64,000 nt of DNA from Microbacterium sp. zg-B96 (GTDB lineage: Bacteria; Actinomycetota; Actinomycetes; Actinomycetales; Microbacteriaceae). A program made the position numbers and the translations under genes. The notes under the pieces are model-generated. The model had not been told where the DNA came from. It worked only from the letters and a program-made list of their open reading frames with translations, and did no database searches. Where the stretch lies: contig NZ_CP126738.1 of the NCBI RefSeq assembly GCF_030246865.1, positions 930,001-994,000 of the forward strand, in the 5' to 3' direction. How positions within the stretch are numbered: the stretch's first letter is position 1; the number at the start of each line of letters is the position of its first letter. Below, piece by piece: positions 56,444 to 64,000 of this stretch.

Positions 56444-57748
56444 GTGACCGTCATCGCCTTCATCGTCGGGGTGGTCGTCCTCGTCGTAGGACTGGCCGTC
56501 TCGATCGCACTGCACGAACTGGGGCACCTCCTGCCCGCGAAGAAGTTCGGCGTGCACGTCGGCCAGTACATGATCGGGTTCGGCCCGACGCTGTGGTCGC
56601 GCCGGCGCGGCGAGACGGAGTACGGCTTCAAGGCGATCCCGCTCGGGGGCTACATCTCGATGTCGGGCATGTACCCGCCCTCACCCACGCGCGGTGACCG
56701 CAGCGGTCGTGCCGGCGGCGGCTTCTTCGCCACGATGGTGCAGGACGCGCGCACCGCCAACGCCGAGACGATGGCTGACGTCGACGAGAACCGGCTGTTC
56801 TACAACCTGCCGGTGTTCAAGCGCATCATCATCATGCTCGGCGGTCCGGTGATGAACCTGCTGCTGGCGATCGTGCTGTTCACGATCATGCTCAGCGGCA
56901 TCGGCGTGCAGACGGCGACGACGACGGTCGCGAGCGTCAGCGAGTGCATCGTCTCCGGCACCGCCGCGCAGACCGACTGCACCGAGGCTGACCCGGCCTC
57001 TCCCGCCGCCGCCGGCGGCATCCGGCCCGGTGACGTACTGATCTCCGTCGACGGCACCGAGGTGGCCACCTTCGCCGAGGCATCCGAGATCATCCAGGAC
57101 TCTCCCGGGCAGCAGCTGCCCATCGTGGTCGAGCGCGACGGCGTGCAGCAGACCCTGCAGGTGACGCCCGTGCTCGCCGAACGCGAGATCGTGGATGCCG
57201 AGGGCGAGGTCACCACCGCCGAGGTCGGCATGGTCGGCATGACCGCGCAGTCCGAATACGTGCCGCAACCGCTGTGGGCGGGCCCCGAGATGACCCTCGA
57301 GAGCCTCGAGCGGGTCGTGGGCGTCGTGGTGCAGCTGCCGGTGCGGGTCTATGACACCGCGGTGAGCCTCTTCACCGGGACCGAACGCGATCCCAACGGA
57401 CCGCTGTCGGTCGTCGGTGCCGGCCGGATCGCGGGTGAAGTGGCATCCGTCGACGCCCCCGTCCTCAACCGCGTCGCGGGGCTGGTGGGGCTGCTTGCCT
57501 CGCTGAACCTCGCGCTGTTCGTCTTCAACCTGATCCCGCTGCTGCCGCTGGACGGCGGACACGTGGCGGTGGCGCTGTGGGACGGGATCAAACGGGCATG
57601 GGCGAAGATCTTCCGCCGACCGCCGCCACGCCCGGTGGACACCGCGCGGCTGGTGCCGGCGACCTTCGTGGTCGTGGTGCTGCTGATCGGCATGGGCGGC
57701 ATCCTGATCCTCGCGGACCTGTTCAACCCCATTTCCGTCTTCGGCTGA
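56444..57748 (+). CDS. M50-family site-2 metalloprotease (RseP/Rip1-like)
   Basis: Intramembrane zinc protease that cleaves anti-sigma factors or other membrane proteins. The HELGH zinc motif is at 24-28 in the first helix, the third ligand Asp370 lies in PLDGGH near the C-terminus, and a PDZ domain (about 170-260, ASPAAAGGIRPGDVLISVDG) sits between. At 434 residues it is the size of Rip1 of M. tuberculosis, which also lies between dxr and ispG. GTG start agrees with the hexamer eight bases before it. The expected neighbours are both displaced by inserted genes. Confidence 0.93.
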   Translation: MTVIAFIVGVVVLVVGLAVSIALHELGHLLPAKKFGVHVGQYMIGFGPTLWSRRRGETEYGFKAIPLGGYISMSGMYPPSPTRGDRSGRAGGGFFATMVQDARTANAETMADVDENRLFYNLPVFKRIIIMLGGPVMNLLLAIVLFTIMLSGIGVQTATTTVASVSECIVSGTAAQTDCTEADPASPAAAGGIRPGDVLISVDGTEVATFAEASEIIQDSPGQQLPIVVERDGVQQTLQVTPVLAEREIVDAEGEVTTAEVGMVGMTAQSEYVPQPLWAGPEMTLESLERVVGVVVQLPVRVYDTAVSLFTGTERDPNGPLSVVGAGRIAGEVASVDAPVLNRVAGLVGLLASLNLALFVFNLIPLLPLDGGHVAVALWDGIKRAWAKIFRRPPPRPVDTARLVPATFVVVVLLIGMGGILILADLFNPISVFG

Positions 57749-57779
57749 CAGCCGGGCGCCGGACGCGCCGCGCCCCGCG

Positions 57780-59741
57780 TCAGGACAGCGCGTGGGCGAC
57801 CAGTCGCTCCAGGGTGCGCATGCCGTCGCGCGACAGGATCGACTCCAGGTGACCCTGCACCGAGGCGAACCCGGGGCCGCGGAGGGCGTACACATCGCCC
57901 GATTCCGGATCCGCGGCGACCTGCGCCTCGCCCACGCGGTCGGTGCCCGGTGCGACGCGTGCGGTGAAGGTGTTGTAGAAGCCGATCGAGGCGCGCTCGC
58001 CGAAGACGTCCACCGTCCGCTGCAGCCCCTGATGCGGGGACGCCAGTGGCGCCAGGTCGATGCCGAGCGCATCGGCGAGGATCTGGTGGCTGAGACACAC
58101 CGCCAGCAGGGGTCGTCCGTCGGCCAGCCGGTGCTGCACGACGTCACGCATTCGCCGCAGGCGGGCACTGTCGGGGTCGCGGGGGTCGCCCGGTCCGGGG
58201 CCCGCCACGACCAGGTCGACGCCGTCCAGCTGCGCGTCCGACACCTCGGACCACGGCGCGATGGTGACGTCCAGGCCGAGGTGGCGCAGCTGGTGCGCGA
58301 GCATCGTGGTGAAGCGGTCCTCCGCGTCGACCACGAGCGCCGAGCGCCCGGCGAACGGGCCGGCGACGGCTTCGGTCGGCTGCGGGTTCAGCCAGAACTC
58401 CGCCAGTCGCCCGTTGCGCGAGGCCAGCAGCGCGGCGATCTGCGGATCGTCGGCGAGACTGCGAGACACCGATGCCGGGGCGTCGGTGTCCTGCTCCCCG
58501 CCGACGGCCACGCCCACGTGCGCGTCCGCGGCGTCCGCCGCTTCCGCGGCGAGGTCACGGGGGATCGCCCCGATCGCGCCGAGCACGCCCGCAGCCTTGC
58601 CGTGGGTCTCGCCCACCTCGCCGGCGGGGTCGGAGTGGCGCACGAGGGTCGCGCCCACCGGGACGCGCAGCCGGCCGTCCACGAGATACGCGGTGCGGAT
58701 GAGGATCGGTGCGTCCAGGTCGTGGGTCGTGCCGGCACCGGCATCCGCGTCCTTCGCGGCATCCGTGTCGCCGTTCGGGGTGAACAGCGCCGCCACGCCG
58801 GAGTAGTAGCCGCGGGGGGTCGTCTCGTGCCGGGCGATGACGGTGCACGCGTTCTGCATGGGGGAGCCGGTGACGGTGGGGGCGAACATCGTCTCGCGCA
58901 GGATGTCGCGCGGATCCAGCCGACTGCGACCGCGCAGCACGTACTCGGTGTGGGTCAGCCGCGACATCTCCTTCAGATGCGGGCCGGTGATGCGCCCGCC
59001 GTCGGAGCAGACGGCGCTCATCATCTTGAGCTCCTCGTCGACGACCATGAACAGTTCCTCGGTCTCCTTCGTCGACTCGAGGAACGCGCTGAGGGTCTCG
59101 GCGGTGGCACCGCCCGCGGGGTGGCGGAAGGTGCCGGAGATCGGGTTCATCGTGACGACCCCGCCCTGCGCGCTGACGTGGGCCTCGGGGCTCGCGCCGA
59201 CGGCGATGTGACCGGGGGTGACGATCGCGAACGTCCAGTAGGCGCCCCGTTCGTGCTCCAACAGGGCGCGAAACCAGGTCAGCGCCGCGACGCGGGGATC
59301 CGCGTCGACACCGGCGGTGAAGTCCCGCCGGATCACGAAGTTGGCGCCCTCGCCGCGGCCGATCTCCTCGGCGATGACGCGGCGCACGATGGCGGCGTAG
59401 TCGTCGTCGGCGATGTCGAACCCGGCATCCGTCAGTGCGATCGGGTCGACGGGCAGCTCGGCGAGGACCTGTGCACGCGGCAGGGCGGTGTGGGAATCCA
59501 CCACCAGGCAGCGCAGCGGCGCGCCGTCGTCGTGGCAGGCGAAACCGCGTTCCCGCACCTGGCGGTACGGCACCAGCGCGAGCACTTCGCGCGGTGTGCC
59601 GTCCGCGTCGGTCAGCGGGATGTCGGCGAGCAGGTCGACGTCGACGACGTCGCCGGTGAGCAGCTCGACGGTGTCGGCATCGCGCGCGATGAGGGCGAAC
59701 GCCGGCAGGTCGGCCAGCGTGGCGGGAAGTGACGCGGTCAT
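57780..59741 (-). CDS. Anthranilate synthase, fused TrpE-TrpG (TrpE(G)/PhzE-like)
   Basis: A fusion of a chorismate-using domain (about 60-440; FVIRRDFTAG, NPISGTFRHPAGG, FMVVDEELKMMSAVCSDGG, GSPMQNACTVI) with a glutamine amidotransferase (about 465-653; triad Cys in AVCLSHQ, His and Glu in VQGHLESI). A spacer of acidic Ala-rich residues joins them. It makes anthranilate (or, if PhzE-like, aminodeoxyisochorismate) from chorismate and glutamine. The presence of a tryptophan attenuator upstream favours anthranilate for tryptophan. No phenazine or other trp gene is adjacent. ATG at 59741 with GAAAG upstream. It separates the site-2 protease from ispG, on the opposite strand. Confidence 0.9.
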   Translation of the reverse strand: MTASLPATLADLPAFALIARDADTVELLTGDVVDVDLLADIPLTDADGTPREVLALVPYRQVRERGFACHDDGAPLRCLVVDSHTALPRAQVLAELPVDPIALTDAGFDIADDDYAAIVRRVIAEEIGRGEGANFVIRRDFTAGVDADPRVAALTWFRALLEHERGAYWTFAIVTPGHIAVGASPEAHVSAQGGVVTMNPISGTFRHPAGGATAETLSAFLESTKETEELFMVVDEELKMMSAVCSDGGRITGPHLKEMSRLTHTEYVLRGRSRLDPRDILRETMFAPTVTGSPMQNACTVIARHETTPRGYYSGVAALFTPNGDTDAAKDADAGAGTTHDLDAPILIRTAYLVDGRLRVPVGATLVRHSDPAGEVGETHGKAAGVLGAIGAIPRDLAAEAADAADAHVGVAVGGEQDTDAPASVSRSLADDPQIAALLASRNGRLAEFWLNPQPTEAVAGPFAGRSALVVDAEDRFTTMLAHQLRHLGLDVTIAPWSEVSDAQLDGVDLVVAGPGPGDPRDPDSARLRRMRDVVQHRLADGRPLLAVCLSHQILADALGIDLAPLASPHQGLQRTVDVFGERASIGFYNTFTARVAPGTDRVGEAQVAADPESGDVYALRGPGFASVQGHLESILSRDGMRTLERLVAHALS

Positions 59742-59776
59742 GGTCGGTCTTTCGTCAAGGGAGCGGCCAACCCAAC

Positions 59777-59802
59777 AAAAAAGACCGCCCCGGGGGCGGT
59801 CT
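59777..59802 (-). terminator. Tryptophan attenuator terminator
   Basis: On the minus strand a GC-rich stem (AGACCGCC... with ...GGCGGTCT, up to 10 bp) is followed directly by six T residues, the only clear classical intrinsic terminator in the window. It lies between the leader peptide and the TrpE-TrpG gene. Its 5' arm can instead pair with GGCGGT just after the leader stop codon, giving an antiterminator. Confidence 0.85.
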
Positions 59803-59817
59803 GTCGTCACACGAACA

Positions 59818-59833
59818 CACCGCCTATGCGGTG
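59818..59833 (-). promoter_or_regulatory. Leader (1:2) hairpin of the tryptophan attenuator
   Basis: CACCGC and GCGGTG (six pairs, four-base loop) overlap the leader peptide's last codons and stop. A ribosome stalled at the Trp codons would block this stem and free GGCGGT to pair with ACCGCC of the terminator, preventing termination. Confidence 0.65.
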
Positions 59834-59859
59834 AGCCACCAGGTGAGGTTCGCGGACAT
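59824..59859 (-). CDS. trpL: Tryptophan leader peptide, MSANLTWWLTA
   Basis: An 11-residue peptide with two adjacent Trp codons (residues 7 and 8) ends with TAG 21 bases before the terminator stem. It has no ribosome-binding site; the hexamer TAGTTT lies six bases before its ATG (minus strand 59871-59866), so it is probably translated from a leaderless message. With the hairpins downstream it forms a complete ribosome-mediated attenuator for the fused anthranilate synthase. Comparable leaders are known for trp genes of Corynebacterium and Streptomyces and for trpE(G) of rhizobia. Confidence 0.85.
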   Translation of the reverse strand: MSANLTWWLTA

Positions 59860-59865
59860 GGGCCG

Positions 59866-59871
59866 AAACTA
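59866..59871 (-). promoter_or_regulatory. Putative -10 element (TAGTTT) for trpL-TrpE(G)
   Basis: TAGTTT on the minus strand ends six bases before the trpL ATG. It is divergent from the ispG hexamer at 59930, with 58 bases between. No clear -35 is visible. Confidence 0.4.
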
Positions 59872-59929
59872 CCACACCGCACCGCCGCGCGCGGAGTCCG
59901 TGCACAGCCCGCCCGCAGGCCCCCCGGCG

Positions 59930-59935
59930 TAGGCT
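59930..59935 (+). promoter_or_regulatory. Putative -10 element (TAGGCT) for ispG
   Basis: TAGGCT ends six bases before the GTG start of ispG. Confidence 0.45.
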
Positions 59936-59941
59936 GGGGGT

Positions 59942-61093
59942 GTGCCAGCAGTCAATATCGGGATGCCGCGTGTGCCGGAGGTTCTCGCCCCTCGTCGCAA
60001 GACCCGTCAGATCAAGGTCGGCAAGGTCCTCGTCGGTGGTGGCGCTCCTGTCAGCGTCCAGTCGATGACGACCACCAAGACCACCGACATCAATGCCACC
60101 CTTCAGCAGATCGCCGAGCTGACGGCATCCGGTTGCGAGATCGTGCGCGTGGCGGTGCCGTCGCAGGACGACGCCGATGTGCTGCACATCATCGCCAAGA
60201 AGAGCCAGATCCCCGTCATCGCCGACATCCACTTCCAGCCGAAGTACGTCTTCCAGGCCATCGACGCCGGCTGCGCTGCGGTGCGTGTCAACCCGGGCAA
60301 CATCCGCCAGTTCGACGACAAGGTCGGCGAGATCGCGAAGGCGGCCAAGGATGCCGGGGTGTCGCTGCGCATCGGCGTGAACGCGGGGTCGCTGGATCGC
60401 AGGCTCCTGGAGAAGTACGGCAAGGCGACCCCGGAGGCACTCATGGAGAGCGCCGTCTGGGAGGCCTCGCTGTTCGAGGAGCACGATTTCCACGACTTCA
60501 AGATCTCGGTCAAGCACAACGACCCGATCGTGATGGTCAAGGCGTACCGGCTGTTGTCCGAGCGGGGCGATTGGCCGCTGCACCTCGGGGTCACCGAGGC
60601 AGGGCCCTCGTTCCAGGGGACCATCAAGAGCGCCACCGCGTTCGGCATCCTGCTGTCTGAGGGCATCGGCGACACCATCCGCGTCTCGCTGTCGGCGCCG
60701 CCGGCCGAAGAGGTCAAGGTCGGCCACCAGATCCTGCAGTCGCTGAACCTGCGGGAACGCAAGCTCGAGATCGTCTCCTGCCCGTCGTGCGGGCGCGCGC
60801 AGGTCGACGTCTACACCCTCGCCGACGACGTGACCGAGGGGCTCAAGGACATGACCGTGCCGCTGCGGGTGGCCGTGATGGGCTGTGTCGTCAACGGCCC
60901 GGGCGAGGCCCGCGAGGCCGACCTCGGCGTGGCATCCGGAAACGGCAAGGGGCAGATCTTCGTCAAGGGCGAGGTCGTCAAGACCGTGCCCGAGGCCGAC
61001 ATCGTCAAGACGCTGATCGAAGAGGCCAACCGCATCGCCGCCGAGATGGGCCCCAGCGCACCGCTGGGCACCGCGCAGGTCATCACCGCCTGA
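59942..61093 (+). CDS. ispG: 4-hydroxy-3-methylbut-2-en-1-yl diphosphate synthase
   Basis: [4Fe-4S] enzyme (GcpE) of the MEP pathway that reductively opens the cyclic diphosphate MEcPP to HMBPP. The N-terminal TIM-barrel part begins [15 protein letters not shown]; the C-terminal domain has the cluster cysteines in [11 protein letters not shown] and [11 protein letters not shown], with the ligating Glu. 383 residues is the short bacterial form. GTG start, probably leaderless. It shares the pathway with dxr, 13 kb upstream. Confidence 0.96.
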   Translation: MPAVNIGMPRVPEVLAPRRKTRQIKVGKVLVGGGAPVSVQSMTTTKTTDINATLQQIAELTASGCEIVRVAVPSQDDADVLHIIAKKSQIPVIADIHFQPKYVFQAIDAGCAAVRVNPGNIRQFDDKVGEIAKAAKDAGVSLRIGVNAGSLDRRLLEKYGKATPEALMESAVWEASLFEEHDFHDFKISVKHNDPIVMVKAYRLLSERGDWPLHLGVTEAGPSFQGTIKSATAFGILLSEGIGDTIRVSLSAPPAEEVKVGHQILQSLNLRERKLEIVSCPSCGRAQVDVYTLADDVTEGLKDMTVPLRVAVMGCVVNGPGEAREADLGVASGNGKGQIFVKGEVVKTVPEADIVKTLIEEANRIAAEMGPSAPLGTAQVITA

Positions 61094-61125
61094 CCCGCCT
61101 CCCCGACACAGGCGATCTCACCGGT

Positions 61126-61154
61126 ACAGGACGTTTACCGGCGAATCGTCCTGT
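61126..61154 (+). terminator. Possible hairpin after ispG
   Basis: ACAGGACG (61126-61133) pairs with CGTCCTGT (61147-61154) over a 13-base loop, between the convergent ispG and acyltransferase genes. No T-run. Confidence 0.4.
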
Positions 61155-61184
61155 TCTCGGGAGTCTTCCTGTTTCCGGGAGTCG
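61149..61184. repeat. Two tandem 18-bp direct repeats
   Basis: TCCTGTTCTCGGGAGTCT is followed directly by TCCTGTTTCCGGGAGTCG (15 of 18 identical). The pair ends four bases before the stop codon of the convergent acyltransferase gene and partly overlaps the hairpin. Confidence 0.7.
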
Positions 61185-61187
61185 GCC

Positions 61188-62240
61188 TCAGCCGCGAGCA
61201 GCCGCGGCCCGGTCGCGCGACAGCCACGCGGGGGCGACGTACAGCAGCCGCAGCACCGGCACCCGCGCGGCGCCCGCAGCGATCAGCAGGCTCAGCGGGA
61301 TCGCGATCGCCGTCATGAGGATCGGCATCACCGGCCGCAGCCCCGCGAGGGCGGGCGCGTCGGCGAACGGCATCAGGATGCTGGTCATGGTCGACAGCAG
61401 CAGGATGTGCGTGACATACACCTGCAGGGTGCGCTGCCCGAGGTGCTCCAGCGGCCGCGACAGCGGGGTGCGCCCCAGATTGCGCGCCAGGCACAGCCCG
61501 AAGCCGACGGCGATCAGCCCGACCGGGATCGCGGTGACGGCGTCCACGAGCCAACCCGTCGCGCCGCGCAGCACGATGAATGCCGCGGATGCCACCAGCA
61601 GCGCCGCCGTGGCCAGCCACCGGCGGCGGTGCACGAAGCGCACGATGTCCTCGCGGAAGTACAGACCGATGAGGAAGAACACGAAGTACCGCACGATGCC
61701 GTCGTAGGCGACGTTGTCGAAGGTCCCGCCGCCGTACATGACGGCGGATGCCACGGCGGTGATCCCCACGGCGACCCACCGGTTCACCCTGCCGTGGAGC
61801 GCCTTCGCGGCGATGAGGAACAGCGCGAGTGCGAAGAGGAACCACAGCCCATTTGAGGGGCGGACGACGGACAGGACGAAGTCCCCCCAGCTGGACTGGT
61901 TGAGATCGATCGGCTCCGGGATCACCTGGTAGTAGGCGAAGCGCAGCACCGTCCACACCAGGAACACCCACACCAGCACCGCCAGCCGCGTGCGCCACAG
62001 CGTCGGCCACGAACGCTCGACCGCTCCGACGGCGAGCATGCCCGCAACGAGGAAGAACAGCGGCATGCGCATGAGGGCGAAGACGAGATTGAGCGAATCC
62101 CACCAGGGCGACGCGAGCCCGGTGGGGACGGTGAACATGCCGGCGTGGAAGAGCACGACGAGCACGATCGCGATGCCGCGGGCGCCGTCGATCCAAGTCA
62201 GGCGGCCATAGCCGGGTGCGGCGGGAGGAGGGGTCTGCAT
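61188..62240 (-). CDS. Acyltransferase family 3 (OafA-like) membrane protein
   Basis: 350 residues with about ten helices. The N-terminal signature WIDGARGIAIVLVVLFHAGMF, with the His of the first helix, and RMPLFFLVAGML are typical of Acyltransferase_3 enzymes that O-acylate sugars in cell-surface polysaccharides. Last gene of a minus-strand operon with a hexapeptide acetyltransferase and a GH16 enzyme, which supports a role in modifying an exported polysaccharide. Start 49 bases after the preceding stop; AAGGAAC precedes the ATG. Confidence 0.87.
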   Translation of the reverse strand: MQTPPPAAPGYGRLTWIDGARGIAIVLVVLFHAGMFTVPTGLASPWWDSLNLVFALMRMPLFFLVAGMLAVGAVERSWPTLWRTRLAVLVWVFLVWTVLRFAYYQVIPEPIDLNQSSWGDFVLSVVRPSNGLWFLFALALFLIAAKALHGRVNRWVAVGITAVASAVMYGGGTFDNVAYDGIVRYFVFFLIGLYFREDIVRFVHRRRWLATAALLVASAAFIVLRGATGWLVDAVTAIPVGLIAVGFGLCLARNLGRTPLSRPLEHLGQRTLQVYVTHILLLSTMTSILMPFADAPALAGLRPVMPILMTAIAIPLSLLIAAGAARVPVLRLLYVAPAWLSRDRAAAARG

Positions 62241-62289
62241 GAGGTTCCTTGTGGGCGAGTCGGAAGAGACGGATCGGGCCGCGAGCGCT

Positions 62290-62850
62290 TCAGTCGGGAA
62301 GCGCGGCCGGCTCCTCCGCCAGCGTGCGGATCAGCCGGGCGGGCACGCCGCCGTACACCGCGCCGCCGGGCAGGTCGCGGGTGACCACGGCGCCCGCGGC
62401 GACCACGACGTCATCGCCGATCGTCACACCGGGGAGCACCGTGACGTTCGCGCCCAGCCAGCAGCGGTCGCCGATGGTGACACCGGCGCTGTCGCGGTCC
62501 TTGGACACGCCCGCCGGCCCCACGTCGTGGAAGCTCGTGACGACGGTGACGAACATCGCCAGCTGGCAGTCCCGGCCGATCCGGATCGGGGCGACGGCCT
62601 CGAAGTAGCATCCGACGTTGACGAACGTGCCCTCGCCGATGCGGATGTCCCGGCTGCCGGTGAAGGTGCACTTCGGGGAGAGGTTCGCGGTGCGCACGTC
62701 GAAACCGCGCACCCGGAGGATGCCGTAGCGCACCGCCCGAGGGCAGAGCACGGATCCGGCGACGCTGTTGGTGACGAACGACCGCCACCCCCACGACGCG
62801 TCCTCGGCGAGGCTGCGCAGCAGCGCGCCGACACGGCCCGGCCCGCTCAC
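62290..62850 (-). CDS. Hexapeptide-repeat acetyltransferase (WbbJ/maltose O-acetyltransferase-like)
   Basis: 186 residues; the C-terminal two thirds form a left-handed beta-helix with repeats such as IGEGTFVNVGCYFEAVAPIRIGRDCQL and CWLGANVTVLPGVTIGDDVVVAAGAVVTRDLPGGAVYGGVPARLI. TSFHDVG carries the usual catalytic His. It would transfer acetyl from acetyl-CoA to a sugar precursor or polysaccharide. GTG overlaps the GH16 stop (GTGA). An open frame runs far upstream, but only this part shows the family. Confidence 0.85.
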   Translation of the reverse strand: MSGPGRVGALLRSLAEDASWGWRSFVTNSVAGSVLCPRAVRYGILRVRGFDVRTANLSPKCTFTGSRDIRIGEGTFVNVGCYFEAVAPIRIGRDCQLAMFVTVVTSFHDVGPAGVSKDRDSAGVTIGDRCWLGANVTVLPGVTIGDDVVVAAGAVVTRDLPGGAVYGGVPARLIRTLAEEPAALPD

Positions 62851-63746
62851 GGCACGATGCTCTCGGTCTGGTCGGCGGGGGTGTACGCGAGCCAGTCGAT
62901 GACCATCTCGTTGACCTCGGGGGTGGTGGCATCCGGGTCCCCGGGCCAGTTTCCGCCGACGGCGAGGCTGAAGAGGGCATGGGTCGGCTGGTCGAACACC
63001 CAGCGACCGGTCAGCGGCACGTCCCACTCCTCGACGTCCATTACGACCTGGTCGTCGATCGCGAGGATGATCCGGCCAGGCTGCTTCTCGACGGTGTAGA
63101 TGTGGAAATCGTCGGCCAGCGGCGCAGGCATGTCCACGCCTTCGTTGATGGCCCAGTGCTCGGTCCACCCGATCGGCCCGTGCAGGTGATGCCGGCTGCG
63201 GGACGTGTCGTTGGGCGTCTCGATGATGTCGATCTCGCCCGCGTTCGGCCAACCGACCCGGTCGATGTCATCGCCGAGCAGCCAGAATGCCGGCAGCAGT
63301 CCCTGGCCCTCGGGCAGCTTCACCCGTGCCGAAAGCTGACCGAACTCGAACGACCACTTGTTGTGGGTCGTGATGCGGCCGGAGGTGGGGGTGCCCCCGT
63401 CTGCCGGCACGGTCGCGGTGATGACCAGGTTGCCCTCGCCGTCCAGCGCGACGGCGTCCTCGGTGTACTCCTGCAGCTCGTTGTTGCCCCAGCCGCCGCC
63501 ACCGGTCTGGATGCTCCAGAACGCGGGATTGGGTTTGGCGCCGGCCGTGCCGTCGAAGTCGTCGAAGAGGGCCTGTTTGTCGTCGTAGCGGGGCATGAGG
63601 AAGGAGAAGCCGGTGAACCACCACACGCCACCGACCGCCAGCAGGATCACGAGGATGCCGGCGGGGATGCCGAGGGTGAGCCAGCGCCGCCGGCGCTTGC
63701 GGCGGGGCGGGGTGGCCTCGGTGGGGGGTGGGGCGGTGGTGGTCAC
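62847..63746 (-). CDS. Glycoside hydrolase family 16 protein, membrane anchored
   Basis: 299 residues: a short cytoplasmic Pro/Arg-rich tail, one helix (about 24-45) and an extracellular GH16 beta-jelly-roll. The catalytic signature ExDxxE is present as NAGEIDIIETP; WGNNELQEYT, FEFGQLSARVKLPEGQGLLPAFWLL and the C-terminal PTHALFSLAVGGNWPG complete the family pattern. GH16 enzymes cut or transfer beta-1,3 or beta-1,4 glucans/galactans. Within this operon it may trim or release the polymer made by neighbouring genes. GTG overlaps the preceding stop. Confidence 0.9.
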   Translation of the reverse strand: MTTTAPPPTEATPPRRKRRRRWLTLGIPAGILVILLAVGGVWWFTGFSFLMPRYDDKQALFDDFDGTAGAKPNPAFWSIQTGGGGWGNNELQEYTEDAVALDGEGNLVITATVPADGGTPTSGRITTHNKWSFEFGQLSARVKLPEGQGLLPAFWLLGDDIDRVGWPNAGEIDIIETPNDTSRSRHHLHGPIGWTEHWAINEGVDMPAPLADDFHIYTVEKQPGRIILAIDDQVVMDVEEWDVPLTGRWVFDQPTHALFSLAVGGNWPGDPDATTPEVNEMVIDWLAYTPADQTESIVP

Positions 63747-64000
63747 GGCAGCAGTCCTTCCGGGTCGCGGCAGAGCAGTTCGCAGGCGGCGGCGATGGTG
63801 TCGCGGTCGTACAGCGAGCCGTCGAAGCTCACCGAGATGTTGAGGCGGCGTTTGAGTACCGCCGTGAGTGCGGTGATCCCGTTGCGGCCGGCCGGATCCA
63901 CCGACACGCGCACGACGCCCTCGCCGGACCAGGGGAGTGGCTCGAGGGCGCGCAGGAACCCCATGTCGCTCACGATCGCCTTCGCGGCGGCGGGCACCTC
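63743..64000 (-). CDS. C-terminal part of an unrecognised protein (cut by window edge)
   Basis: The last ~85 residues are visible (for example EPLPWSGEGVVRVSVDPAGRNG and DTIAAACELLCRDPEGLLP). No motif allowed a family assignment. An in-frame GTG at 63997 exists, but the frame stays open at the window edge, so the true start is probably outside. It is co-transcribed with GH16 by a four-base overlap and so probably belongs to the polysaccharide operon. Confidence 0.6.
   Translation of the reverse strand, partial: EVPAAAKAIVSDMGFLRALEPLPWSGEGVVRVSVDPAGRNGITALTAVLKRRLNISVSFDGSLYDRDTIAAACELLCRDPEGLLP

Noticed and set aside
57780..59741. PhzE and therefore a phenazine cluster
   Set aside because: No phzF, phzD, phzB or phzG-like gene is near, and the Trp attenuator points to anthranilate for tryptophan.

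Overview
The window is chromosomal DNA of a high-GC actinobacterium, most likely a Microbacterium or a close relative in the Microbacteriaceae. The grounds are the very high G+C, frequent GTG starts, the gene order argS-lysA-hom-thrC-thrB-rho-prfA-prmC-tsaC-wecA-atp that is shared with other Actinobacteria (including Mycobacterium tuberculosis), a DUF222/HNH (13E12-type) gene, an LmeA-like protein and the dxr/site-2 protease/ispG set. I saw no tRNA, rRNA, CRISPR array, transposase or phage structural gene. Names and roles come from reading motifs by eye; no database search was run.

Layout. 1-1240: start of an SGNH hydrolase (minus) and a transglutaminase-like protein. 1279-12203: argS, an LmeA-like membrane protein, lysA, hom, thrC, thrB, rho and prfA, closely spaced, all on plus. 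12231-16780 interrupts the usual prfA-prmC neighbourhood with a holin-like membrane protein, a 62-bp palindromic element, a DUF222-HNH gene and a minus-strand cysteine operon (cysK, then cysK, then cysE in separate steps). 16929-27139: prmC, tsaC, wecA-like, atpI-like and atpBEFHAGDC, closed by a strong hairpin. 27219-34308: yaaA, two membrane proteins, an aldo/keto reductase and a heterodimeric ABC exporter. 34366-38088: a PP2C phosphatase and an EccC/FtsK-like ATPase. 38137-44454: an APC permease with a saccharopine-dehydrogenase-like enzyme, alanine dehydrogenase with an asparaginase, OsmC and PlsC. 44578-46639: FKBP lipoprotein and dxr. 46629-56367: a minus-strand accessory block (pflA/pflB, a MurE-like ligase, gadB/gadC, YcnI and a membrane partner). 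56444-61093: site-2 protease, a TrpE-TrpG fusion on minus, ispG. 61188-64000: a minus-strand surface-polysaccharide operon cut by the window edge.

How it fits together. The first half is core metabolism: aspartate-family amino acids, translation termination and its methyltransferase, cysteine synthesis, and the F-type ATP synthase. The second half mixes core isoprenoid genes (dxr, ispG) with fermentation and acid-stress functions (pyruvate formate-lyase, glutamate decarboxylase with antiporter). Two normally compact core clusters, prfA-prmC and dxr-protease-ispG, are both split by accessory genes, mostly on the opposite strand.

The most informative regulatory DNA is (a) a complete tryptophan attenuator before the TrpE-TrpG fusion, with an 11-residue leader peptide containing two adjacent Trp codons and an alternative terminator hairpin; (b) two pairs of palindromes upstream of pflB, one pair of the GntR/FadR TGGTnnnACCA type; and (c) a recurring TAGRCT-like -10 hexamer 6-11 nt before start codons, which suggests many leaderless or nearly leaderless mRNAs. 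I found no convincing wholly new defence or mobile system.
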